Shown here piece by piece: positions 25,917-36,680 of a stretch of 64,000 nt of DNA (within the stretch, counting starts at the first letter, position 1; each line of letters begins with the position of its first letter). The stretch comes from Fratercula arctica (lineage: Eukaryota; Chordata; Aves; Charadriiformes; Alcidae), in NCBI GenBank assembly GCA_947846985.1, contig CANTUZ010000012.1, forward strand, positions 25,249,135 to 25,313,134, read 5' to 3'. Position numbers and translations under genes: made by a program. The notes under the pieces are model-generated. The model saw only the letters and a program-made list of their open reading frames with translations, had not been told where the DNA came from and did no database searches.

Positions 25917-26691
25917 GAACTGTAAGCCACCAACCTACAACCCTGTAAGGATGCAATTGCTACGCTGAACAATAAAAGGAAATGTGTAAAACCTACTTTT
26001 CCATGTAAAGGTCCATGTAGCAAAAGCACAGCATCTTGATTTTAATTAGTAAAGTCTACTTTGTTGCATATCAATTAAAACTCCAGTGGTAGTGTTTTTG
26101 AGGTTTCAGAAATACCTGGGGCTCTAAAAAAAAAATCAGACTTTAAAATATACTTTTAAATATCTTATTGGCCACATACTTAGCATTGAATAATAGACTG
26201 TAATACAGTTTAGAAACAATAATTTTTAAAACCAGCATAGATTATAGCAAATTAGTCTAAACTTTAATTAAAACATAACTGGAAAACATTTAGCAGCAAT
26301 TAAGCTTTTATTGAGAAGTGATAAACATGCCACGGCTTTTCTCCCATGAAGCTGGAGAGAATCCAGAGTAGATATGAGCACGTATCAACATGAAATCAAC
26401 ATAACAAAACATGCTGAAATGCAGGCAATAGTCATGTCACAAAAAGACACCCAGCACAAAACTGCATGGATAATAAAAATACCAGGCATTAGTCCACATG
26501 TCTTGAAGAACCTTAAGTAACCACTTTCAAATAATAATAAAAAAGAGAGAAAAATGCTAAGAAGATGTTTTGAGTTTACTGTACCTAAAATTTCAAAATT
26601 ACATTTCAATGACCAAAAAACCCCACCCAAAAAAACCTGAAACCCGAAACACCTGGTATTTTGTAGAACTAAGTGGGATAAATGCACCTCT

Positions 26692-26745
26692 AAAAAAAAA
26701 AAAACAAACAAACAAAAAAAAAACCCACCAACCAAAAAACCCACA
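26692..26745 (+). repeat. A-rich AAAC/CCAA low-complexity tract
   Basis: A runs interspersed with AAAC and ACCAACC words. Similar tracts with the same plus-strand orientation occur at 33436-33470, 36915-36970, 41853-41885, 51418-51450 and 56161-56240. Confidence 0.85.
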
Positions 26746-28390
26746 AAGCCAAAAAGCTATAGTTGAAGAAGTTGCCATATACTATAGCTATGTATCAACA
26801 ACAAGTATCCAAATAATTACTTTATTCTTACAATAAGGAAAAAAAATGAACATATCATATCAATTTAAATACCATCTTGGTAAAACTTCTAAAATAAATA
26901 AAAAGAGAATGGTATTTAAAGATGCTGCTGAGTTGACCAATGGAATTAAGATATTTAGTTATTTTGAAATTATTTACCAGATCAAAGAACAATTTAATAA
27001 TTTAATATTCACATAGGTGTTTAATATACTGTACCAGCATCAAAGCAGCAACTTCAAAAAAAAAAAAAACCTTTAGAAAAGTGTTGATTTCTATCCAACA
27101 ATTTTACATTATGTAACATAAAAGAAAAATTAACCTTAAAATGTGTTAATTTTATATAGTAATCAGTTATTCAAAGGTTTTATTTGTTTGTTTCCAGATT
27201 TTAAAAAATCCTCAAGAAAACCAGTGAGGGGAAAAGAAGCAGTAATACTGAGAAACCCTCATCTCCCTTTAGGTTATCTTTACACGCTTGTGCAAGCGGG
27301 ACCCTCAAGTGTGCACTGAAATTGCCATGGTCAGTACTACGGGATCCCAATATGGGATTAAGTTTTAGTTCAGGATTTAAAAATTCACCTGGTACTAACA
27401 CACAACTTTAACAGGCTGATAATGTTTTCTACAAAAAGCTAAAACAACAGGAGGTGCCGCTCCTCTTGAATATGAGTTAAATGAGTTCTGTTGACCCACT
27501 GAGGCAAGTGGCTTGCGGGTAAATGAAAAGCGAGTTGGGTATTTTGGCGTTTATCTGGAACATGACTAGAAAGACTTCACTGCCCCTGCTGATGGACAGA
27601 AATGTTTTTTTTCAGCATCCTTCAACACAAGATTTTAGTCTTTTGACCAACAAATGATATGCAAAGAACTTTGAAGAGGTAGCTGCCTCAGAAGCCTACC
27701 TGGTCTTCACACCTTCATTGGCCTCAATTTCCATTTGCCCTGTATCTTTATTTTCTCAGAATATAATATCATTTAAAATTATGTGTCACCTACTAATCTT
27801 GACTGTATTAATACAGACACTGACCAATAATTATAGTTTAACCAATTGAAGAAAGGATAGAAAAGTTACATATGCCTGTGCAGCAGAAGTCATTATCTTG
27901 AAAGCTAATCCAATCTAGTAGTAATAAGTACACAGTAATTTTTTTTTGTGTTATTTTACTGAGGTTTTAAGTAATTTTAAATAAATTAAACTTGCAATAA
28001 AGTAACTATATTGCAGTTTTTGAAAGCGTTAGTTGCATACTTAAGTCAGTCCAACTATTTCTCAATGCATTTATTACCAAAATCATATAATCAGCACAGG
28101 CCGTTAAAACACCTAGAACAATTTTACATGGGCTTGCCATTATTCATTTATTAATCCTTCAGTTATGCCCAATCTTCAACAAATTGCTGTAAAATCTTTG
28201 TAGCAAGCCCAGTAAAAGTCCTGAGTAACACACAAAGAAAAGTATTTCATATGCTGAAGTTACGCGAGAGTTCTCATTGCTAATATTAGACAGACTTATA
28301 ATAGCTGAAAAGTAGCTTTTCCACAATGCTACATACTTTTCTATATCACAAAAATACAGAAATAGATCCTAAACCAGTACTTAATACCTT

Positions 28391-28416
28391 GGGGGGGTGC
28401 GGGGCAGGGGGTGGGG
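28391..28416 (+). promoter_or_regulatory. G-quadruplex-type motif next to NEK7 5' splice site
   Basis: Four G runs (G7, G4, G5, G4) separated by loops TGC, CA and T fit the G3+N1-7 pattern on the plus strand. It starts 42 nt into the intron after the residue-228 exon. Because NEK7 is on the minus strand, the G-rich strand is the transcription template and the pre-mRNA carries C runs, which are typical poly(C)-binding protein sites. Function is inferred only. Confidence 0.6.
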
Positions 28417-28459
28417 AGCACAAGAGTATTATTAAGTTCATTGTATATATCAATATTAC

Positions 28460-28554
28460 CTCGTACAGCAGACAGCCTAGAGACCAGATGTCAGATTTGA
28501 AGTTGTAACCATTTTCGTGTATTCTCTCTGGAGACATATAATAAGGTGTACCAA
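28460..28554 (-). CDS. NEK7: NEK7 coding exon, residues 197-228 (P+1 loop and helix F)
   Basis: This 95-nt exon completes Val197 and encodes [20 protein letters not shown] and [11 protein letters not shown]. It covers the P+1 loop (GTPYYMSPE) and helix F with the structural Asp of DIWSLG, both hallmarks of an active kinase fold. The acceptor is TTGCAG before TTGGTACACC and the donor is GAG followed by GTAATATTG. The 5' junction is phase 1 and the 3' junction phase 0. On the DNA, a four-run G-quadruplex-type motif on the plus strand begins 42 nt past the donor, so the pre-mRNA there is C-rich. Confidence 0.97.
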
Positions 28555-28875
28555 CTGCAATAAATACACAAGTATTTTTAAATGAAAATTTCTGTCATTA
28601 CATAGTAGTAAAAGTACAGTTTTCCTGGCTGAAAAACATTTTTCATCCTCTATATTTCTCATTTTGCAACACATATAATTTCAATTCATAATTGTGACTC
28701 TTCAGTTTGATAGAAATACACACGAATTAGACATCTATTTCATCCAACACAGCTTTATTTTCACTACTGATATCTAATCACCAGAATTACTCAGTTGTAG
28801 AATACTTCTAATTTTTGCTTTTAAAGAAGCTCGAAAGTAATTACTTTCTTCTGAAGAGAACCAAGGGAAACATAC

Positions 28876-28898
28876 TACACAGACACACACACACACAG
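28876..28898 (+). repeat. AC microsatellite
   Basis: A short ACACACACAC run within ACAGACACACACACACACAG; likely polymorphic but short. Confidence 0.9.
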
Positions 28899-28971
28899 GC
28901 TCCTTTCCAAACTGTTATCACTGTGGCTGGAAATAACAACAGCTAGAAATTCTCTTCTATGGCTTGAATGA

Positions 28972-28991
28972 TTTTTTTTTTTTTTTTTTTT
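28972..28991 (+). repeat. T20 homopolymer
   Basis: Twenty consecutive Ts lie in the same intron about 420 bp before the residue-197 exon in transcript terms. Confidence 0.95.
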
Positions 28992-31900
28992 GGTTAAGTG
29001 AGTTGTCTGTTCCTCCTTTTGAAAATATAGAAATCTGAAAAAGCTGCTTTTGAAACTAATAGACACAATTTAGTTTGAACATCTGGAAGTAAAATTGAGC
29101 TTGAAATCCAGGATCTTCAGCTTGCCAGAGAGGAAGGTAGGAAAACCTGCAAGCCCAGCAGAAGCCGAGGTTCCTCCGAGCGACTCGGCCATCTGCTGCA
29201 GGACTGGGCTCTGCGAGGGCTTTTCAGCTCCCAAATCTGTGGCTGCCTGAGCTTAATCCTGCCTCAGAGCTGTGGGCTCTGGAGACATCTCTGCTCTTGA
29301 AAAGCAGCATTTACTAGGACTGTCCCAGAGCAAATTTACATCGGATACTCCAGGACATCCCTCCCCTTGATTTTAATCAGACCCTACCCATCTGTGTCAC
29401 AAGGTACTTGGAAGAGAAAAATTCTGAGAGATGTTTCAGCTCTGTAAAAAAAAGACATTTAAAAAAAAAAAAAAAAGTATTTGAGTGATGGGTTCATATG
29501 TGACAGATCAACAAAAAAAGAAGTTACAAAAAATAACAGTAGCGTCAATTTTGGTGCATTGTCTCTGAACTTTCTCCCTATATCCCTGCCAAATGACTGC
29601 CTAACAGCAAATACAGTCACAGATCTATGTGGATTTTTACTTCAATTTTGCGTGGAATATTTTCTTAAGCACTGAGTCCTGATGACGAGAACCAACAATT
29701 CCGTCAATTCAGGTTGACCTTGCTTCGAAACAAAACATCTTGCAACACAGCCAGAGATTAAAATCAGCAGTCTCACTGCAAACTATGAAAATTAGAGTAT
29801 GAACCTCACACTATTTTATTTAACACAAAGATCTCATGCCACTTCGGCACTTCTGAATTAGCCTCATCTATTGAGAATTCATGTCTGTATGAATACTTGA
29901 AACAAAGATATAGTGAATACGTAATTCATTCCAAATCTGAATAATCAGGTTAATAGTTTTAATTAACCAGATTAATAGTTTTTTACTGTAATCATTTCCA
30001 AAAGTTAAAGGTTTTGCTTTGACAATGTGCCCTGTCTTTAGAAAGGCTGGCATCTCAAAGTATGTCACACTTTCTTAGGGAGGTCAGCCCACGGCTGCTG
30101 GTAACCCATCATTTCAACTGAGCTCCTCGACAAACAACATTGAAAACAATATTCCAAACCAACATAAACTGAGAACACGCTTCTCTAACAGATATGCAAG
30201 GACAGAGGTCCTATATTGCATCCTACAATGGATTTGGCTCCCTAAATACTTCAGGGGAGACCTCCAGCCCCGGGAAAGCGGAGGGGGGTGCAGCCCCTCT
30301 CCCCAGAGGCTCCCTCAACGCCGGCCTGAGGAATCACTGCAGCTCTGAGCCGAGACTGCCAAAGATCAAGAGCTTAAAAGGAGAAAGGCTGGGGAAAGGC
30401 AACTCAAAATGACAGAGTACTGTGAAAAACATTTCCTTTCATGGGATGTTCGGATTCACCCACAGCAGAGGAATGGCCAAGAGGGATGGTCTTTTCCTGG
30501 TGAGAGAATAAGCACACGGATGGCTGGCCTGCAACACCAAAGCTACCAGAATATCCAGAAGCAACTCTTATTCTAACGTGTCAACAGCAATACTTTAACG
30601 GGTGTTTAATGACAGCTATCTTAAAATTGGAAACTGTAATTAAACAACATTTGGCATGACATAGATTTCATATTTTTATTACCCTTAGTGTTGTATTTCC
30701 CTCTTGAATATTTTTTTTTTTTTTTAGTCTAAGGATTCGTGAGCTTGGGCACCTCTGAAAGCTTTCAGCTGTACAGCTGTATTTTGCATCCATTAATTAA
30801 TGCACTGGTTTAGTATATTCCGATGCTTTGTTGGCAGAATTCATCTAACAACCAAAAAGAAGTTGAATAGTAACGTGGTTCATAGCTGGTTACAGCAGCA
30901 CTGCCTTTGCTGCTCCGAGCCCTCACACGAGTCGCTGGCAGTGAGTGATGTGCCAGAAACAGGCTTCACAGAATCCACAGGGGGCAGCTGAAAACAGAGG
31001 TTTGAAGGTTCATAGTTTACCAAAAGCAAAGGTAATTTTAACCAGTAGCTCTGGGAAGCCTGCTGATACATTAGGGGTCTGATATGACTGTGAAAGATTG
31101 ATGATAGTGAAAAGGAAGAACAAATGCTATCATTTTACAGCGTTTAGCCTAGTGTAACACGTTAACTGCAATACAACCTGAACCCCCTGATGATCAACAA
31201 GTAAAAGGAATTGAAATTACAGTTATGTTAGTCATTGAATCACAAAAACAACCTGAAGAGCTAGATATCATTACTACTTGTAAACTGTTTTTAACCAAAC
31301 ATGACACAAAACATTCATTATTCTGACATTCAGGCACTACTAAAGGCATTGCAACAGTTCTTTAAAACGGTACATAGTTCTTTAAGTCTCGGTACGTAGC
31401 ACTGTACTGCTGGCAAGCTACTACCAGATGCTATTATATGTTATGTTTCCTTCCTGGATCATTATTTTTTCTATTAAGTGAAATAAAACATTACAATACT
31501 ATAAAGACATGATTTTCTTGACTCATCTAAAGACACAAAAGTAGGATAATACAAGACAAAGACATAATACATTAAGGGCCCTACATTTTTAAGAACAAAA
31601 ATCTGTAACTTTAGCGTTCTGTTCACTGCATTTGTACATCTCCGATAACCTGCAGGTGTGAGCGGTAATCTCCTTGAAAACAGCCCGGGTCAAATAAACT
31701 GCTTCCTCAGAATCTGCTGCTGCTCTGGAGCTCCCTCCCTTTAAAGATGCTGCAGATCCAGAAAGCGTTGTTTCTTTATGCAAGCTTTCTGCTACTGGGA
31801 GAGGCAATGGACATAATGGAAATGGCGGTTATTAGGGGGCAGGAAGCTGGATCTGAAGCATCAGAGGCAAATAAACTACTATGAAGAAGGGAATTATGAT

Positions 31901-33264
31901 GTAAACAGTCCACCTTATTACCTGCACAAACACATAACTCACACCGCAGCTGAGTTAGAGAGGAGAGTGTGTTCACCTGAAAACCGACGCGGCATCGAGG
32001 AGTTGAATGAAATACCGTAACTAGCCCTAAGTACTATCAAGCATTTTTAATCTGGGAGAAAAATCGGACTGGTAAATACTAGTACTGCTTGCACAAAACA
32101 ATGTAACATCTATTAAACACCTTCTGAATCAGCCTAGTTTTTAAAAAGACCCTATAATTATTACTGACATTCCATGCATTGGAATATGTAACTACCCAAG
32201 TTCAGGATGGGGGTCAAAATCACTTTAGTAACTCTTCCGATTTTCAAAGATTTCCAAAACAAGACTTCAGTTTAAAAAAAAAAAAAGCCTAAATTATTTA
32301 AGTAATCAAAAGATAGGGTTTATGAATGTCCATGAGATCACAGGAATTTTATAATACAGAGTTCAACACAACATATAAGTGTCTTCAGCATCAACCATTC
32401 ACCTTGTTAAGCAAACAAAGTTACAAATAAGTTGCAGTTATGGAAAAGTGAGGGTAACCAACCACTGACACAACAAATTCTCCATAACTATCTTTTTTCT
32501 TTTTTTTACCTATTTATTTTAATATAGATGTAGGAGATTCCTAAGTTACAGGCTCGTCTTCAACCACAGATATGGGATGTAAAATACTGCACTTATCCAA
32601 AGTAATTCTGCAACTTATCCTATATTATGTAAATAGTCTAACTGCAGAAATCAATCTATAAATATCTTGGGTTATGTTATAGTGTAGTATTGTAACAGCA
32701 CAATAATTTACCTTCAGCTTTCAAACTATTGTGAGATCTCAGGGTTTTGTACACAAAATAACAGCTGTTTTAACACAGCTCCTTTGATGACTGCAGTGAA
32801 TCAGCTGCAGACGTCCCTGCTAGCCTTCCTGTACACCGAGGGCGCAGGTTCTCGGAACGGTTTGGTTGAGATTATGAAAGTGGAGCTTATTCTTTTCACA
32901 GCAAAACGGTGCTGCATATCACCACCCCAGCACCCTCTGCTGGGTTAGAGATCCATATGTAAGAGGGGAGTATTTGCACACATTTTTATAAAGTATTTTA
33001 TTCCCCACAACCTGTGTGAGTTTACAGTCAAATCCCTCATAACGTAGCTCTGTGCCGGGGACAGGAGTACCATGGAAATGACAAAAGTTGTCAAAGCACA
33101 GAAGAAACACCAGAATTCAATACAGATGATCATTTGCTTTCAAGCATTTTAAGATTGCAGATCTGCTCCTTTGCCCTGCAAGAAGGTACTCGCATCACGG
33201 CAGCAATATCCGCCTGGGCTGCATACTGTGCAGCCCTCTGCCACAGCACACTGGAGAACTGAAG

Positions 33265-33267
<3 letters not shown>

Positions 33268-33296
<29 letters not shown>
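33268..33296 (+). repeat. T29 homopolymer
   Basis: Twenty-nine consecutive Ts lie inside the 8.0-kb NEK7 intron. On the sense strand this is A29. No retrogene body or target-site duplication is evident. Confidence 0.95.
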
Positions 33297-36200
33297 GTAA
33301 TTGAAGTACTAAAATATGGACCATCCTTAAAGACACTGAATAGCTGACAAAGATTAAAAAAAATGCACATTTCCATGAGCTGGCCTCAGAATTGCCATTT
33401 CATCAAAGAGCATAAGGCCTGGCATTCAGCCATTAAAAAAAAAAAAAACAACCAACAAAAATAAAAACCCTAACACACAGAGTCACAGGGAAATGAATAA
33501 GAAGCCTTTCTTGGATCATCTTCCCCTTTCTAATATAAACTCTTCTGAAACCAAGAAATTTTGTCAAGTTTTTATCAAATCGACAATACCAAATGCCTCC
33601 CTTTCCTTTGTATTTTTGGAAGAAGCATCTTCTATTTTCAAAAATTTATACACACACCACAACAGAAAATTCAACTGTTTTGATAAGGCTGTATAGAAAG
33701 GGTTAAGAACATTAACAAACCCTGTCCAGTGCAGTATTTTCATTTGTTTCAAATGGACCATCAGCAAGTATTCTAATTAAATCAGTATTATTCATAATTA
33801 GCAGTTAGAAGCTGTAGCTAATGAAAATTTTAGTACATTTCTTTATCTGTGAAAGCCTGAATCTAGTTTCCTACTGAAATTTTTATAAAGCCTGTAAATA
33901 AGTATAAATTGCTACACATAATATGTTTGTAATTCACCGGGTTTTGTGCACCAAAGGTTTATGGAATCATAAAAAGATACAACTTGGAAAGAAATTTCAG
34001 GAAAACCAGCATCAGAAACTGCACAACAAATTCATTTTAAAAAGTGGTCTCTGCTAGTGACATGATAAATCCGAGTGTCACTGTCTCCACTGTAGCCTAA
34101 GCTAACAGCTGAACAAAACCTTATTCCTAGGCTGAATTCTGACATTAGGTCATAATTAAGAGGGAAATGGAAGAAGAAGAGATGGGGAGAAAAGAAAAAA
34201 AAAATAACCGCTCCTCTACCAAGACACAGCACCCAATATCAGAAACAAAGCTTCCATCCCCCTATTCCCCAGGTCTCTGGATGGCTCTTGTATTTATAAG
34301 AGATGAGCTTTAAAGGGCTTGGGGGTTTTACAGTGTTTTTAACTCTAGCTCAGCCTTCAGTCCCTTTGCAACAATTCCCCTGCAACGAACCAAAATAACC
34401 CAGGGCTGAAGCAGTTTGTTCCTCTTTAGCTTCCTGACTTCTGCCTCAGAACGCAAGTGCGGCTCTCCCGCCCTCACAACTGACTTTTGCCTTCTTCATG
34501 TGCTCCTACCCACAGATTAGGATTTGCAGCTTCCTGCAAACACAATCCAGGAGCAGCTCCCTCTTCACACTGCTCATATGCATCCTTCTTCCATTCGCAG
34601 GCAGTGGCGGGAGCCAGCTACGCTACGACAAATAAGATCCCCACAGTGTTGCCAGAGGTGGCCACTGGGCTCCGGCAGCAGCGTGAACAGCAGCACGTGT
34701 GCAGCACATGAACTACTGTCAGATCTTTACAGTTATACCTGAATTTTGAGGCGGAACCCAAGCACACTTCAAGTCCGGTCTCACTGCCTCTCCTCTGGCT
34801 CTTTCTCTTTTCTGTTAATGCAAGATTGCACACCTGTGTCCGAGTCTCACCTCAGTCCTAGTAAGACCTCAGCAGTTACTCATGGTTTTGACCATACCAG
34901 TATCAGTATGCACCAGACATGATAAAAACAGGAAGGTACAAAAGAGTGACCAAAGGCTTTCTGGAAGACAGGGAAGTAAGGATCATATCAAAAATTTCCT
35001 TTCTAAAATAGGGGTTTTTGGCTGTTAACACAAGTATCGCCCACACCTCAAGTGTGGTACAAACACGATGAACATCAATCTTCTCTCTTTTTCTAATTGT
35101 ACTGATAACTGGGACTATCTGAATAAAGTTAAATTAAGAGGTAATGATAAATATGGCATATTTTAATTCAAGAAGTGTGGTATTTTATAGTCTAACTAGA
35201 AACATCAGTATGTGAGCAAACACCATTCTTTGTGTGTCCTCCCATGACCCTAAAATAGGGATTACAAGTATTACTTAACAATTCTTGGCTTTCTTAGATA
35301 TTGCCTTCCTTATCATGCACTCTCGTCAAACATATAAAAGTATCCAGATGCCTCATTACAGAATTGTCACTGTCATTTGTTAAAAATTCTCACTGACCAG
35401 CATTTGGATTGATTTTACCTATCTGTATTCAAGGATCAGTCAGGTGCTCTGCCTGCCTTCATACCCTTTACAAGGAACAGGAGACAATCTGGGATGCTGC
35501 CACCAAAGGCCCTGCTCTTGAGGGGTCTAAAAGTTCATTTCACACCCTTTGCAGTCAGTGAACAGGCTGGAATTCAGCAACCACTAAACACACCCACTTC
35601 AGTGGGGGAAAAGAATTTTTTTTTCTTAACTGGGAAAAAAAACACCAAACCATAACCCTACAATAAACACTAATTCTTACATTCCTCTTCAAAGCAGATG
35701 CTACTTTATTTACAAAGCTTTTCTCTTTTTGAGATCCTCTTAGATTCTGTCATTTGTCCATTCCCTACACTTAAAATATCTGCCAAATTTTTACTTTTTC
35801 TTCTTTAAAGGCTTCTTAATCACCCTAGTCTCCACATGCTACTCAAAAGATGCAAATTATATGAAAAATTTATCTGGAAAAAGATAATGCAATGTTATTC
35901 TTTAATGTGCTAGCAAAGAATAAATCGGACATTTCAGAAAGTTTTTTCCTATTCTTACAAAAATCAGTTTTCTGAGATTTGTTTATGTTGTTTTGGGTTT
36001 TTGGTTTTGTTTTGTTTTTAAAGTCTTTATGGTCTGTAAAGCCTAATTTTGATCTCTCCTCGACTTATTTAGATTATATTGAGAAACTCCACCTTAAAAC
36101 AGGGAAGTTCCTCTGTTAGCCCTTTCGAAGCATATAACCAACGTGTCGTCAATGCTACCCATACAGGCACACCGAATTACTAGGTTCTTTCCAACACTAT

Positions 36201-36344
36201 TTAAAGTTCAAACGAATTTTTAAAAATGCACCTGTATTAGTGATCTTATTTTTCCTAGCATTTCTAGAAAACACTACTGTCATGAAGACTTGTTTTGAGC
36301 CAGGAACATACATTAAATGAGTCAAACAAAGGGAAAAAAAAAAA

Positions 36345-36360
36345 GGGGGGGGAGGGGGGG
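36345..36360 (+). repeat. G8-A-G7 homopurine run
   Basis: An A10 tract is followed by eight Gs, an A and seven Gs, giving a T-and-C-only tract on the NEK7 sense strand about 210 nt past the residue-197 donor. It may fold as a G-quadruplex, and it is likely unstable or error-prone in sequencing. Confidence 0.8.
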
Positions 36361-36572
36361 AACCGCAAACTGAGCTGTACTGCTGAAAGTGACACCTGAG
36401 TGTTCCAGCTTGTCTGTATTTGTCCATGGTGATGACCATTTTTTTAATTATTATTTAAGAAAAGCTTTAGCGGGACCTGACCCTTCTCTCTTCCTCCTGC
36501 TGAGTGAGCACAGTATTCCCACCGTGTAACAACTTCCACCACCCCAGTGCCTGGGTCTCAGAGAGAGCTTAC

Positions 36573-36680
36573 CTAAAGAATGTGCAGCTGTGGTTTTGGA
36601 GCTGAAAAATCGACCAAGTCCAAGGTCTCCAAGCTTTACTACCCCTGTAGCTGTGATGAACACATTAGCTGGCTTTATAT
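36573..36680 (-). CDS. NEK7: NEK7 coding exon, residues 161-197 (catalytic and activation loop)
   Basis: This 108-nt exon completes Asp161 and encodes [20 protein letters not shown], then [15 protein letters not shown] and the first base of Val197. It contains Lys163 and Asn166 of the catalytic loop, the metal-binding Asp179 in the DLG variant of DFG that is usual for NEK6 and NEK7, and Ser195 of the activation loop, the site NEK9 activation targets. Lys189 separates NEK7 from NEK6. The acceptor has an 18-nt T tract (A18 at 36688-36705 on the plus strand) followed by CCCCCAG. The donor is TTAG followed by GTAAGC. A G8-A-G7 run on the plus strand lies about 210 nt past the donor. Confidence 0.97.

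Larger units (their letters stand above)
23984..28459 (-). other. NEK7 intron between residues 228 and 229 (4.5 kb)
   Basis: This phase-0 intron is AT-rich. It includes the T10/T21 pyrimidine tract at 25875-25916, an A-rich low-complexity tract at 26690-26745, and a G-quadruplex-type motif at 28391-28416 close to its donor. No coding exon or gene other than NEK7 is supported here. Confidence 0.85.
28555..36572 (-). other. NEK7 intron splitting codon 197 (8.0 kb)
   Basis: This phase-1 intron has a GTAAGC donor and a TTGCAG acceptor. It contains an AC microsatellite at 28878-28897, T20 at 28972-28991, T29 at 33268-33296, an A-rich and C-containing tract at 33436-33470, and a G8-A-G7 run at 36345-36360. 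Positions 29100-29330 are moderately GC-rich with no open frame of note. I see no other gene. Confidence 0.85.

Noticed and set aside
25661..26029. 122-residue minus-strand frame with a hydrophobic start and a lysine run
   Set aside because: The lysines come from the T10/T21 tract on the plus strand; the rest resembles no protein.
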